Positions 18,187 to 27,206 of a DNA stretch of 64,000 bases are shown here, one piece after another. The DNA is from Arcobacter iocasae (lineage in GTDB: Bacteria; Campylobacterota; Campylobacteria; Campylobacterales; Arcobacteraceae), in NCBI RefSeq assembly GCF_042214795.1, contig NZ_CP090177.1:2170001-2234000 (forward strand), given 5' to 3'. Each line of letters begins with the position of its first letter. The first letter of the stretch is position 1. A program made the translations under genes and the position numbers. The notes under the pieces are model-generated. The model made no database searches. It worked only from the letters and a program-made list of their open reading frames with translations, and was not told the DNA's origin.

Positions 18187-19220
18187 ATCTCCTTTATTAT
18201 ATTTCTAATTTTCTTATTTGTAATTTTATCTAAAATTCTGTTTTCAATGGCTTCAAGCATCATTTTTGAAGCTTGCTTTTTAGATAATCCTCTTGATTGT
18301 AAATAATATAAAATATCTTCATCCAAACTACCAGTTGTCGCCCCATGACTTGCAGTTAATTCATCAATAAATATCTCAAGTCTTGGATTTGCATTTATTA
18401 TGGCATCATCACCCAGAAGTGTTGTTTGGGAGTTTTGTATTACAGCTGAATTATTTGCTTCATTATTTACTCTAGCTTTTACTTCAAATATTCCATGGGA
18501 ATTTTCATCTAAAATATGGTTTGCTTTTACACTACTTGAGGTATTTTTACCATTGTGAATTGTACTTACTATATTTGCTATTTCTTGTTTTTTAGCAATA
18601 GTTGTTAAAGCTTCCATGTCAAAACTTGAATTCAAAAAGTCTAAATTTATATCAAACTGATTGTAAGCATTTAATGAGCCAAAATTAAAGTTAAAAAATT
18701 TTAACTTCGAATCTTCACGAATGATTGGATTAAATTTAATATTTAAAAAGTCTTCCAAAGAGAGTTTTTGTAAATATACATACTCCACATTTGATGAGTT
18801 ATCTATATCAAAATCTCTTTTTTGATTTATAAAGTTCTTTTTACTGCTTGATATAAATATCTCAAATATTGTAACATCACTATTTTTATCAACTATATAT
18901 TTTAAATCTTTTTCAAAAATTGTATTTTCATCATCATAATAGTTTAATACTACTATTGGGTTTTTACACTCTTTATTTATAATTATTGTATTTTCTTTAA
19001 GCGTTATATTATCAATTAAGTTTTGCTCTTTTATCTTCTCATTTGCAAAAAATATTGTATTAAAGCCTTCAATTTTCAAATAATCAAAATCAAAACTTGA
19101 CACATCTTTAAAACTGTTTTCTTTGAATTCTAGTTCAGTAATGTTTTTAACATTACACTTTCTAAACTCTTCAATTTTTTTATTTGCAATTGGGAAGTTT
19201 TTGATATCTAAATTTCTCAT
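18183..19220 (-). CDS. sufD: SufD Fe-S scaffold subunit
   Basis: Partner of SufB in the SufBC2D complex. It has 345 residues, on the short side for SufD (about 400 in enteric bacteria). The N-terminal half is divergent. The C-terminal beta-helix region has the family stretch HNGKNTSSSVKANHILDEN near 215-235, then ASHGATTGSLDEDILYYLQSRGLSKKQA (about 285-312), with the conserved histidine in ASHGA. The start ATG at 19220 lies one nucleotide from the sufC stop at 19222. It is divergent enough that only domain and position make it SufD rather than a second SufB. Confidence 0.88.
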   Translation of the reverse strand: MRNLDIKNFPIANKKIEEFRKCNVKNITELEFKENSFKDVSSFDFDYLKIEGFNTIFFANEKIKEQNLIDNITLKENTIIINKECKNPIVVLNYYDDENTIFEKDLKYIVDKNSDVTIFEIFISSSKKNFINQKRDFDIDNSSNVEYVYLQKLSLEDFLNIKFNPIIREDSKLKFFNFNFGSLNAYNQFDINLDFLNSSFDMEALTTIAKKQEIANIVSTIHNGKNTSSSVKANHILDENSHGIFEVKARVNNEANNSAVIQNSQTTLLGDDAIINANPRLEIFIDELTASHGATTGSLDEDILYYLQSRGLSKKQASKMMLEAIENRILDKITNKKIRNIIKEI

Positions 19221-19221
19221 A

Positions 19222-19962
19222 TTACACTCCTATTGCTTCGTAACCTTTTTCTTGAATAGTCTCTGCCAATGAATAATCACCACTTTGAATGATTTTCCCA
19301 TCTTTTAAAACATGTACAAAATCAGGTTTAATTGCCTCTAATAATTTATCATAATGGGTTATCATCAATACTGATCTATTACCATCAAGAAGTGAATTTA
19401 TACCATTTGCCACAAGTTTTATAGCATCTACATCTAATCCTGAGTCAATCTCATCTAGTAAAATCAAATCAGGTTTTAAAACTAATAGTTGCAATAATTC
19501 ATTTCTTTTTTTCTCACCACCACTAAAACCAGCATTTAAATCTCTTTTTAAAATTTTATTATCAATTCCAAACTCGGCTGTTATAGCTTTTATCTCTTTT
19601 AAAAAACTAGCAGCATCGAGTTCTTCTAAACCTTGATACTCTCTTTTTGCATTAAGGGCTGATTTTAAAAAGTACATATTATTTACACCAGCTACTTCAA
19701 TTGGATTTTGAAAAGATAAAAATAGACCTTCATTTGCTCTTTGGCTGGCATCAAGTTCTAACAAATCTTTTCCATTGAATTCTACACTTCCCGATGTAAC
19801 TTCACATTCATAATGGTCACATAAAGCTTTTACAAGAGTAGATTTTCCAGCTCCATTTATTCCCATTAGGGCATGTACTTCACCTTTTTTTATATTTAAA
19901 CTAAAATCTTTTATTATTTCTGTATTTTCTATTTTTACATTTAAATTTTTAATATTTAACAT
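19222..19962 (-). CDS. sufC: SufC Fe-S assembly ATPase
   Basis: ABC-type ATPase that powers the SufBCD scaffold. It has 246 residues from the ATG at 19962, chosen because AAAGGA precedes it and the family begins MLxIKNLxV. An upstream in-frame ATG would translate through the structured repeat element and is rejected. Walker A GINGAGKST lies at 34-42, the signature FSGGEKKRNE near 148-157, Walker B LILLDEIDSGLD near 168-179, and the H-loop in MITHYDKLL. The 127-nt gap from sufB holds copy B of the element. Confidence 0.95.
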   Translation of the reverse strand: MLNIKNLNVKIENTEIIKDFSLNIKKGEVHALMGINGAGKSTLVKALCDHYECEVTSGSVEFNGKDLLELDASQRANEGLFLSFQNPIEVAGVNNMYFLKSALNAKREYQGLEELDAASFLKEIKAITAEFGIDNKILKRDLNAGFSGGEKKRNELLQLLVLKPDLILLDEIDSGLDVDAIKLVANGINSLLDGNRSVLMITHYDKLLEAIKPDFVHVLKDGKIIQSGDYSLAETIQEKGYEAIGV

Positions 19963-20089
19963 TTTATTTCCTTTAAAAATGTTCCATTTTTTAAGGGAAC
20001 CTTTTCTTTTATAATTTCTTTTATCGGTATGGCAAAGCCACACCTAAAGAAACAAACTCTAAAGGAGACAACGAGTTGTCTTCTCTTCT
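19963..20089 (-). repeat. Structured intercistronic RNA element, copy B (between sufB and sufC)
   Basis: Second copy of the element seen before the RND pump, here on minus. The identical blocks lie at 20059-20077 (19 nt), 20044-20053 and 19996-20006. Hairpin 1 is AGACAA-CTCG-TTGTCT (20081-20066). Hairpin 2 is GGTGTGGC-TTT-GCCATACC (20044-20026), an 8-bp stem whose bases differ from copy A but still pair. Hairpin 3 is GTTCC/GGAAC (20000-19981). The sufC ribosome site follows at once. The element again fills the gap from a stop codon to a start codon. Function is unknown. Confidence 0.75.
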
Positions 20090-21523
20090 TTAACCAACAC
20101 TACCTTCTAGTGAGATATTTAATAACTCTCTAGCTTCAACTGCAAACTCCATTGGAAGTTCATCTAGTACTTCTTTACAAAAACCATTTACTATTAATGA
20201 TACTGCATTTTCTTCACTTAACCCTCTTTGTCTTATATAAAAGAGTTGTTCATCTGATATTTTTGAAGTTGTAGCTTCATGTTCTATTTTCGAACTGGCA
20301 TTTCTTACTTCTTGATATGGGTAAGTATGGGCTGAACAGGTATTTCCTATAAGTAAAGAGTCACATTGTGAAAAGTTTCTAGAATTTTTAGCATCCTTTG
20401 CAACTCTTACTAATCCTCTATAGGCATTTGAACCATGCATTGCTGAAATACCTTTTGAGATAATAGTTGATTTTGTATTTTTACCTATATGCATCATTTT
20501 AGTACCAGTATCTGCTTGTTGAGCTAGGGAAGTAAGTGCTACTGAATAAAATTCTCCTACACTATTATCACCTTTTAAAACACATGAAGGATATTTCCAT
20601 GTAATTGCAGACCCCGTTTCAACTTGTGTCCATGATATTTTTGAATTATCACCTTTACAAATACCTCTTTTAGTTACAAAGTTTAAAATACCACCCTTAC
20701 CATCTTTATCCCCTGGATACCAGTTTTGGATTGTTGAATATTTTATTTGTGAATTCTTAAGTGCTACTAATTCTACAACTGCTGCATGAAGTTGTCTATT
20801 ATCTCTCATTGGAGCAGAACAGCCTTCATTATATGAAACATAAGAATCATCATCACAGATTATTAGTGTTCTTTCAAATTGCCCAGTATTTAAGGCATTG
20901 ATTCTAAAATAAGTTGATAACTCCATTGGACATCTAGTTTTTGGTGGAATATACACAAAACTTCCATCTGTAAATACAGCACTGTTTAAACAGGCAAAAT
21001 AGTTATCTCCTGCTGGGACAACAGAAGCAAGATATTTTTGTAATAGTTCAGGGTGCTTATTTGCAGCATCACTAATTGAACAAAATATTATTCCTAACTC
21101 TTCTAACTCTTTATGAAAAGTTGTTTTAACAGATACTGAATCAAATACAGCATCAACTGCAACACCTGCTAGCATTTTTTGTTCTTCAAGTGGAATTCCA
21201 AGTTTTTCATAGGTTTTTAAAATACTTGGATCTACTTCATCTAAAGAATCTAATTCTTTTTTTGGAGCCGAATAGTATGAAATGTCTTGATAATCTATTT
21301 TATCTATTTGTAAACTTGACCATTCAGGTTCTTCCATTGTAAGCCATTTTTTATAAGCTTTCAAACGAAAATCACAAAGCCATTGTGGTTCATTTTTCTT
21401 TTTTGATATAGCTTTTATAACATCTTCATTCAAACCATTTGGAAATGTATCTGAATTTACAATGGTTTCAAAGCCTAATTTGTAGTCATTTTTTATAACA
21501 TTTTGAATTTTATTATTACTCAT
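20090..21523 (-). CDS. sufB: SufB Fe-S cluster scaffold
   Basis: Main scaffold of the Suf system, on which Fe-S clusters are built before transfer. It has 477 residues, the family norm. Characteristic stretches: YFACLNSAVFTDGSFVYIPP (about 175-195), RDNRQLHAAVVELVAL, NWYPGDKDGKGGILNFVTKRG (about 270-290), and EHEATTSKISDEQLFYIRQRGLSEE near 410-440. First gene of the operon. A perfect 25-bp palindrome lies 16 nt before its ATG, suggesting iron or Fe-S control. The next gene, sufC, follows after a structured 127-nt gap. Confidence 0.95.
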   Translation of the reverse strand: MSNNKIQNVIKNDYKLGFETIVNSDTFPNGLNEDVIKAISKKKNEPQWLCDFRLKAYKKWLTMEEPEWSSLQIDKIDYQDISYYSAPKKELDSLDEVDPSILKTYEKLGIPLEEQKMLAGVAVDAVFDSVSVKTTFHKELEELGIIFCSISDAANKHPELLQKYLASVVPAGDNYFACLNSAVFTDGSFVYIPPKTRCPMELSTYFRINALNTGQFERTLIICDDDSYVSYNEGCSAPMRDNRQLHAAVVELVALKNSQIKYSTIQNWYPGDKDGKGGILNFVTKRGICKGDNSKISWTQVETGSAITWKYPSCVLKGDNSVGEFYSVALTSLAQQADTGTKMMHIGKNTKSTIISKGISAMHGSNAYRGLVRVAKDAKNSRNFSQCDSLLIGNTCSAHTYPYQEVRNASSKIEHEATTSKISDEQLFYIRQRGLSEENAVSLIVNGFCKEVLDELPMEFAVEARELLNISLEGSVG

Positions 21524-21538
21524 AATCTCTCCAATTCT

Positions 21539-21563
21539 AAATAGGACTAATATTGTCCTATTT
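21539..21563. promoter_or_regulatory. Operator-like palindrome before sufB
   Basis: AAATAGGAC (21539-21547), spacer TAATATT, GTCCTATTT (21555-21563): perfect 9-bp arms, 16 nt upstream of the sufB ATG. The size and symmetry suit an Rrf2/IscR-like or other dimeric regulator, but the motif does not match a site I can name. The rest of the 267-nt sufB-nifS gap is AT-rich, with partial TCCTATTT/ATAGGA matches near 21700 and 21778. Confidence 0.6.
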
Positions 21564-21733
21564 GTAAATTTAACATATATATATTAATTAGCTGTTTAGT
21601 AATTTATATAACTTTATCTTTTAATCTTAGATTAAACTATAGAGTTTATTTATAAATAAATTTAGCTATTCTATTTAATTAAGACAATTTTTATCCTATT
21701 TCTTTTATAATTCCAAAAAAAGTATAAAAAAGC

Positions 21734-21739
21734 TATAAT
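21734..21739 (+). promoter_or_regulatory. -10 element of nifS
   Basis: TATAAT, 51 nt upstream of the nifS ATG, in an AT-rich context typical of Campylobacterota sigma-70 promoters, where the -35 box is poorly conserved. Confidence 0.5.
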
Positions 21740-21790
21740 TTTACGGAATAGCATTTGCATATGAATAAAGAAAAAGATAGGAATTAAAAT

Positions 21791-22987
21791 ATGGAAGTTT
21801 ACTTAGATAACAATGCCACTACAAAAGTTGATCCAGAAGTTTTTAAAGCGATGGAGCCATTTTTTTGTCACATTTATGGAAATCCAAACTCTTTACATAA
21901 ATTTGGAGCAGGAACACACCCTAAAATGGTTGAGGCATTAAATTACTTATATGAAGGTATAAATGCAGCTGATGCTGATGATATAATAATCACTGCAAAT
22001 GCAACTGAAAGTATTAATACTGTTATAAAAGGTATTTGGATTGATAAAATTTTAAATGGTAATAAAAATCACATAATTACTTCAGAAGTAGAACATCCAG
22101 CTGTTACTGCAACCTGTAGATTTTTAGAATCACAAGGTGTAAATGTAACTTATTTACCTGTAAATGAAGATGGTACATTAGATGCTTCTTTAGTAAAAGA
22201 ACATATAAAAGAAGAAACAGCACTTGTCTCTATTATGTGGGCAAACAATGAAACTGGTAAAATCTTTCCAATAAAAGAAATTGGGGCAATTTGTAAAGAA
22301 GCAGGAGTTGCTTTCCACACAGATGCAACACAAGCAATTGGAAAGATTCGAGTTGATGTACAAGCCTGTAATGTAAACTACTTGTCTTTTTCAGCACATA
22401 AATTCCATGGACCAAAAGGTATAGGTGGAACATATGTTCAAAAAGGTTTTGAATTGACTCCACTTTTACATGGTGGTGAACAAATGGGTGGACATAGAGC
22501 TGGAACAGTTGATGTTGCTTCTATGGTTGGTATGGGTTTAGCTATGAAACTTGCAACTTCAGAAATAGCATTGGCTTATGAAGAGAATCATGTAAGAAAA
22601 TTAAGAGATAAATTAGAAAATGCAATTTTAGAAATACCAGAAACATTAGTTATTGGTGGAAAAGAAAATAGAACTCCAAATACAACTTTAATCTCATTTA
22701 GAGGTGTTGAAGGTGAATCTATGCTTTGGGATATGAACCAAAAAACAATAGGTGCATCAACTGGAAGTGCCTGTGCAAGTGAAGATTTAGAAGCAAATCC
22801 AGTTATGAATGCTTTTGGAAGTGATAGTGAATTGGCTCATACAGGTGTTAGATTCTCTTTAAGTAGATTTAATACTGAAGAAGAGATTGATTATGCGATT
22901 ACTGTGATTAAAAATGCTGTAAATAGATTAAGAAATATTTCTAGTTCTTATGCTTATACACCAAAAGATCACGTTTCACAATTATAA
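21791..22987 (+). CDS. nifS: NifS-type cysteine desulfurase (group I)
   Basis: PLP enzyme supplying persulfide sulfur to NifU. It has 398 residues. It begins VYLDNNATTKVDPEV. The PLP lysine is Lys204 in SFSAHKFHGPKG; the catalytic Cys328 is in STGSACASED on a long mobile loop, the group I pattern. An AGGAATT ribosome site precedes the ATG. It forms an operon with nifU 21 nt downstream and is divergent from suf. In Campylobacterota this NIF pair is usually the essential housekeeping Fe-S system, not one for nitrogenase. No nitrogenase genes are in the window. Confidence 0.95.
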   Translation: MEVYLDNNATTKVDPEVFKAMEPFFCHIYGNPNSLHKFGAGTHPKMVEALNYLYEGINAADADDIIITANATESINTVIKGIWIDKILNGNKNHIITSEVEHPAVTATCRFLESQGVNVTYLPVNEDGTLDASLVKEHIKEETALVSIMWANNETGKIFPIKEIGAICKEAGVAFHTDATQAIGKIRVDVQACNVNYLSFSAHKFHGPKGIGGTYVQKGFELTPLLHGGEQMGGHRAGTVDVASMVGMGLAMKLATSEIALAYEENHVRKLRDKLENAILEIPETLVIGGKENRTPNTTLISFRGVEGESMLWDMNQKTIGASTGSACASEDLEANPVMNAFGSDSELAHTGVRFSLSRFNTEEEIDYAITVIKNAVNRLRNISSSYAYTPKDHVSQL

Positions 22988-23008
22988 AAATATTAAAAGG
23001 AATATAAA

Positions 23009-23989
23009 ATGGCTAAAAATGATTTAATAAGCGGTTCAATTTGGGATGAATACTCAAATCAAGTAATAAGAAGAATGGATGAACCAACTCACCAAGGTGA
23101 GATTACAGAAGAGATGGCTAAAGATGCTGGTGGAAAATTAATCGTTGCAGATTTTGGAGCTGAATCATGTGGTGATGCTGTAAGATTATATTGGGTTGTT
23201 AATGAAACAACTGATGTAATTGTAAATTCTAAATTCAAATCTTTTGGATGTGGAACTGCAATCGCTTCTTCTGATGTTATGGCTGAATTATGTATAGGAA
23301 AAACTGTTGATGAAGCAATTAAAATTACAAATATTGATGTTGAAAAAGCATTAAGAGATCATCCAGATGTTCCTGCTGTTCCACCTCAAAAAATGCACTG
23401 TTCAGTTATGGCATATGATGTTATTAAAAAAGCTGCATCAACATATAAAGGTGTTGATATGGAATCTTTAGAATCTGAGATTATAGTTTGTGAATGTGCA
23501 AGGGTTTCATTAGCAACTTTACAAGAAGTTATTAAATTAAATAATTTACAGACTGTTGAAGAAGTAACTGATTATACAAAAGCTGGAGCATTTTGTAAGT
23601 CATGTATCAAGCCAGGTGGACATGAAGCAAAAGATATCTATTTAGTAGATATTTTAAAAGATGTTCATGCTGAAATGGACCATGATAAATTAAAACAAGC
23701 AGCAGATGCAAGTGCAGCTGGACAATCAAGTTTTGATAAAATGACAATTGTTCAAAGAATTAAAGTAATTGATGAAGTTTTAGATGGTGAAATTAGACCA
23801 ATGCTTGCAATGGATGGTGGAAATATGGAGATTATTGATATTAAAGAAAATACTCCTCATTATGATATTTATATTAGATACTTAGGTGCATGTAATGGAT
23901 GTGCATCTGGAGATACAGGAACACTTTACGCTATTGAGTCTGTATTAAAACAAAAAGTAGATGAAAATATTAGAGTTTTACCAATCTAA
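23009..23989 (+). CDS. nifU: NifU Fe-S cluster scaffold
   Basis: Modular scaffold of 326 residues. The N-terminal IscU-like domain has Cys54, Cys81 and Cys131 as the expected cluster ligands. A central BFD-type [2Fe-2S] domain holds Cys161 and Cys163 (CEC) with Cys196 and Cys199 (CKSC). The C-terminal NifU domain has CNGC at 295-298. The order is the standard one for full-length NifU and for its Helicobacter and Campylobacter counterparts. It follows nifS in an operon and ends at a strong terminator. An AAAAGGAA site precedes the ATG. Confidence 0.95.
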   Translation: MAKNDLISGSIWDEYSNQVIRRMDEPTHQGEITEEMAKDAGGKLIVADFGAESCGDAVRLYWVVNETTDVIVNSKFKSFGCGTAIASSDVMAELCIGKTVDEAIKITNIDVEKALRDHPDVPAVPPQKMHCSVMAYDVIKKAASTYKGVDMESLESEIIVCECARVSLATLQEVIKLNNLQTVEEVTDYTKAGAFCKSCIKPGGHEAKDIYLVDILKDVHAEMDHDKLKQAADASAAGQSSFDKMTIVQRIKVIDEVLDGEIRPMLAMDGGNMEIIDIKENTPHYDIYIRYLGACNGCASGDTGTLYAIESVLKQKVDENIRVLPI

Positions 23990-24008
23990 TCAAAAAGTAA
24001 TATGAATT

Positions 24009-24039
24009 AAAAAGGGGAAAGAGTTTCTTTCCCCTTTTT
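24009..24039. terminator. Strong bidirectional terminator, nifU / aldehyde dehydrogenase
   Basis: Stem of 13 bp: AAAAAGGGGAAAG (24009-24021), loop AGTTT, CTTTCCCCTTTTT (24027-24039), flanked by T and A tracts. It ends both nifU and the convergent dehydrogenase gene, whose stop codon begins at 24041. Confidence 0.9.
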
Positions 24040-25532
24040 TAGTATTTGATATATACAGTTTTTGTAGTTGTATAAAAATCACTTGCTGTATATGATTTTT
24101 CCCTTGAACCATAAGATGAACTTTTTCTACCACCAAATGGTACATGATTATCCATTCCAGCTGTTGGAAGATTTATCATTACATTTCCTATTTCTGCATC
24201 ATGTTTAAACTGCATAGATTTTTTTAAATCATTTGTAATAATTCCACCTGATAATCCAAATTCTGTATCATTTAATACTTCAATTGCCTCATCATAATCT
24301 TTTACTTTTATTACACAAGCAATAGCTGCAAACATCTCTTCTTGGTTTATTCTCATAGAAGATTTTCCATCTATAAATAGCGCAGGTGAGAAATAAAATC
24401 CTTGGGTATCAGTTTTTATAGCTTCTCCTCCACAAACTAAAGTAGCTCCTTCTTCTTGTCCAAGTTTGATATACTCTAAGTTAGCATCTAATTGTTTTTT
24501 GTCAATACAAGGTCCAATTTGACTTGATGGATTCATAGCATTTCCTACAACTAATGATTGCATTTTATTTTTAAAAGCACTTATAAACTCTTCATAAATA
24601 CCTTCTGTAACAATTAGTTTTGAACAAGAAGTACACTTTTGACCATTTGCATTATAAGCGCCTTTTATAGAAGCTTCAACTGCTGTATTAATATCTGCAT
24701 CATCAAGTATTATAAGTGAATTTTTACTTCCCATTTCTAATTGTAATTTAGTCATAGAATCAATAGATTTTTTAGCAAGTTCTTTACCAACAGCAACAGA
24801 ACCTGTGAAAGTTATTCCTTGCACTTTTTTTGATTGTGCTAAAGTATCACCTATTACTCCACCTTGCCCAAATGTCAATGAAAATACACCTTTAGGTAGT
24901 TTTGTTGAGTCAATTATTTTAGCTAGTATATAGGCAATTGCTGGAGTATTACTTGATGGTTTTAATATCACGCTATTTCCATAGGCTAGGGCAGGGGCTA
25001 TTTTCCAAGCTGGAATTGCTAATGGATAGTTCCAAGGTGTAATGACACCAATTACACCTATTGGTTCATGTATTACTTCTATATCAACATTATCTCTTGG
25101 TGAATCCATAAATGCACCTTTCATTCTAATAGCTTCTGCTGCAAAATAATTAAAAAATTCAGCTGATTTTACAACTTCATCTATTGCTTCTTTTATTGGT
25201 TTTCCAGCTTCCCTTGCTATTATTTCACCAAAGTAATCTTTATTATCAAGAAGTTTAATTGCTATATCTTTTAATACTTCTTCTCTTAATGAGATTGAAG
25301 ATTTTGCCCAAGACTTTTGTACTTTTGAAGCAAACTCAACAGTTTGTGATACATGCTCATAACTTCCTTTATAATAAGTTGATACTATATCTGCAATATC
25401 AGAAGGATTTATATTCTGTGCAGTTTCATCACTTCCTTTCCATTCTCCACATATTAGGTTTTTCATTGGTTCATTTATATTTATTTCTAAATTATTAGAT
25501 TTTATTATTTCATTTTGATTTAAATTTTTCAT
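24039..25532 (-). CDS. NAD(P)-dependent aldehyde dehydrogenase
   Basis: Oxidises an aldehyde to the acid. It has 497 residues, the usual length. The cofactor-binding region carries ITPWNYPLAIPAWKIAP (about 164-180) and FTGSVAVGK (about 242-250). The catalytic base is Glu266 in LQLEMGSKN, and the nucleophile Cys300 lies in NANGQKCTSCSK. Overall it resembles semialdehyde dehydrogenases such as ketoglutarate semialdehyde or succinate semialdehyde enzymes. Lying beside glpK under the same palindromic operator, it probably handles an aldehyde made from glycerol, for instance glyceraldehyde or 3-hydroxypropanal; this is inference. It has its own promoter, as a hairpin separates it from glpK. Confidence 0.9.
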   Translation of the reverse strand: MKNLNQNEIIKSNNLEININEPMKNLICGEWKGSDETAQNINPSDIADIVSTYYKGSYEHVSQTVEFASKVQKSWAKSSISLREEVLKDIAIKLLDNKDYFGEIIAREAGKPIKEAIDEVVKSAEFFNYFAAEAIRMKGAFMDSPRDNVDIEVIHEPIGVIGVITPWNYPLAIPAWKIAPALAYGNSVILKPSSNTPAIAYILAKIIDSTKLPKGVFSLTFGQGGVIGDTLAQSKKVQGITFTGSVAVGKELAKKSIDSMTKLQLEMGSKNSLIILDDADINTAVEASIKGAYNANGQKCTSCSKLIVTEGIYEEFISAFKNKMQSLVVGNAMNPSSQIGPCIDKKQLDANLEYIKLGQEEGATLVCGGEAIKTDTQGFYFSPALFIDGKSSMRINQEEMFAAIACVIKVKDYDEAIEVLNDTEFGLSGGIITNDLKKSMQFKHDAEIGNVMINLPTAGMDNHVPFGGRKSSSYGSREKSYTASDFYTTTKTVYIKY

Positions 25533-25550
25533 TTTTTCCCCTTGAATATT

Positions 25551-25566
25551 ATTATAACATTATAAT
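25551..25566. promoter_or_regulatory. Glycerol-island operator, proximal site of aldehyde dehydrogenase
   Basis: ATTATAACATTATAAT, 19 nt before the dehydrogenase ATG on minus. It matches sites before the ABC operon and glpD and is a likely site for the island's GntR regulators. Confidence 0.65.
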
Positions 25567-25593
25567 GACTTAAAACTTAGGCAAAACTTAAAG

Positions 25594-25609
25594 ATTATAA
25601 TGTTATAAC
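25594..25609. promoter_or_regulatory. Glycerol-island operator, distal site of aldehyde dehydrogenase
   Basis: ATTATAATGTTATAAC, an inverted copy of the 25551 site centred 43 nt away, about four DNA turns. This would place two dimers on the same face. Confidence 0.65.
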
Positions 25610-25635
25610 AAATTTTGAGAGTGAAATATTTATTC

Positions 25636-25660
25636 TAAAGATGAATTAAATTCATCTTTA
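25636..25660 (-). terminator. Hairpin downstream of glpK
   Basis: TAAAGATGAAT (25636-25646), loop TAA, ATTCATCTTTA (25650-25660): a perfect 11-bp stem beginning 8 nt after the glpK stop on minus. The U-tract is weak, but it probably ends or attenuates the glp transcript. Confidence 0.65.
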
Positions 25661-25667
25661 AAATTTG

Positions 25668-27188
25668 TTAGATTTGATTTGATTTTTTTGAAAGTGTTCT
25701 CTGTACAGCGTCTTTCCAGCCTGCATAAAGGTCGTATCTTTTTTCTTCACTAATAGTAGGTTTGAATTCTTTTTCTAGCTTCCAGCCTTTTGAGAACTCT
25801 TCTTTTAAAGGATAAAATCCTGCTTTCATTCCAGCAAGCCAAGCAACGCCAAGTGCAGTTGTTTCAAGTATTTCAGGTCTATCAACTGAAGTTCCTAACA
25901 TATCAGATAAAAATTGAACAGTATAATCTGAAGCTGACATTCCACCATCAATTCTTAAAACAGAGTTTTTAGCACAATCAATACACTCTCCAAAATTATT
26001 CCAATCACTATACATAGCTTCTAATAAATCTTTAGTTTGATAGGCTACACTTTCTAAAGCAGCTTTTGCAAAATCTTCAGGTCCTGTATTTCTTGTAAGT
26101 CCATAAATAGCGCCTCTACACTGAGTATCCCAATAAGGAGCAGCAAGTCCTGTGAATGCAGGTACAAAATAGAGTTGCTCTGTTGGATCAGCATTGAGTG
26201 CTAGTTCTTGAGCCTCTTTTGAGCTTTTTATGATTTTTAACCCATCCCTTAGCCATTGGACAACGGCACCAGCTATAAAAATTGAACCTTCTAAGGCATA
26301 AGTTGTTTGACCATTAAATCTATATGCAATAGTTGTAAGCAGTCTATTTTTTGATAAAATCATATTTGAGCCAATATTTAAAATAGCAAAACACCCAGTT
26401 CCATAAGTAGATTTTACCATTCCTGGTTCAAAACAAGCTTGCCCTATAAGTGCAGCTTGTTGATCTCCTGCAACTCCATTGATAGGTACTTCTTTTCCAA
26501 AATACTCTTTACTAATATTTGCAAAATCATCTGCACAATCTTTAACTTCGGGTAACATACCCATTGGAATATCTAAAAGGGTACAAATCTCTTTGTCCCA
26601 TTCATTTGTTTTTATGTTGTATAACATTGTTCTAGCAGCATTTGTAGCATCTGTAACATGGCTTTTTTTATTACTTAATTTCCAGATTAAAAAAGTATCA
26701 ACTGTTCCGAATAATAAATCTCCATTAAGAGCTTTTTCTTTAGCACCTTTAACATTTTCTAAAATCCATTTTAATTTCATAGCAGAAAAATAAGGGTCAA
26801 ATAATAAACCAGTTTTTTCTCTAATCATCTTTTCGTGTCCTGCTTCTTTAAAGACATCGCACTCTTTTGATGTTCTTCTATCTTGCCATACAATTGCATT
26901 ATAAACTGCTTTTCCTGTATGTTTATCCCATACAACAGTTGTCTCTCTTTGATTAGTTATTCCAATAGATACAATATCTTCTATACTAGCATTCGCATCT
27001 TTTAATACATTTTTACAGCTATTTAAAACTGTATTAAATAAATCCTCAGGATTATGCTCAACCCAACCAGAATGAGGGAAGTGTTGAGGAAACTCTTCTT
27101 GCGAAATTTTTTCTATTTTCATTTGTTTATTAAATAGAATTGCTCGGCTAGAAGTTGTACCTTGATCTATTGATAGTATGTATTTCAT
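25668..27188 (-). CDS. glpK: Glycerol kinase
   Basis: Phosphorylates glycerol to glycerol-3-phosphate using ATP. It has 506 residues, full length. It begins YILSIDQGTTSSRAILF, the FGGY-kinase phosphate motif. Further glycerol-kinase features are WDKHTGKAVYNAIVWQDRRT (about 83-102), the GVAGDQQAALIGQACFEPGMVKSTYGTG region (about 240-267), and RIDGGMSASDYTVQFLSDMLG near 418-438. It lies at the end of the ABC glycerol operon with glpD divergent upstream, giving a complete route: uptake, phosphorylation, oxidation to dihydroxyacetone phosphate. An inverted repeat in the 62-nt gap before it may set its dose relative to the importer. Confidence 0.95.
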   Translation of the reverse strand: MKYILSIDQGTTSSRAILFNKQMKIEKISQEEFPQHFPHSGWVEHNPEDLFNTVLNSCKNVLKDANASIEDIVSIGITNQRETTVVWDKHTGKAVYNAIVWQDRRTSKECDVFKEAGHEKMIREKTGLLFDPYFSAMKLKWILENVKGAKEKALNGDLLFGTVDTFLIWKLSNKKSHVTDATNAARTMLYNIKTNEWDKEICTLLDIPMGMLPEVKDCADDFANISKEYFGKEVPINGVAGDQQAALIGQACFEPGMVKSTYGTGCFAILNIGSNMILSKNRLLTTIAYRFNGQTTYALEGSIFIAGAVVQWLRDGLKIIKSSKEAQELALNADPTEQLYFVPAFTGLAAPYWDTQCRGAIYGLTRNTGPEDFAKAALESVAYQTKDLLEAMYSDWNNFGECIDCAKNSVLRIDGGMSASDYTVQFLSDMLGTSVDRPEILETTALGVAWLAGMKAGFYPLKEEFSKGWKLEKEFKPTISEEKRYDLYAGWKDAVQRTLSKKSNQI

Positions 27189-27206
27189 TTATTCTCACTT
27201 TAGAGT

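Noticed and set aside
19963..20043. SufC starting at an upstream ATG (20043) with 27 extra residues
   Set aside because: The extension lies in the structured repeat element. The family starts at the ATG at 19962, which has a good ribosome site.
21791..23989. nifS/nifU as evidence of nitrogen fixation
   Set aside because: In Campylobacterota these serve general Fe-S assembly, and no nitrogenase genes are present in the window.
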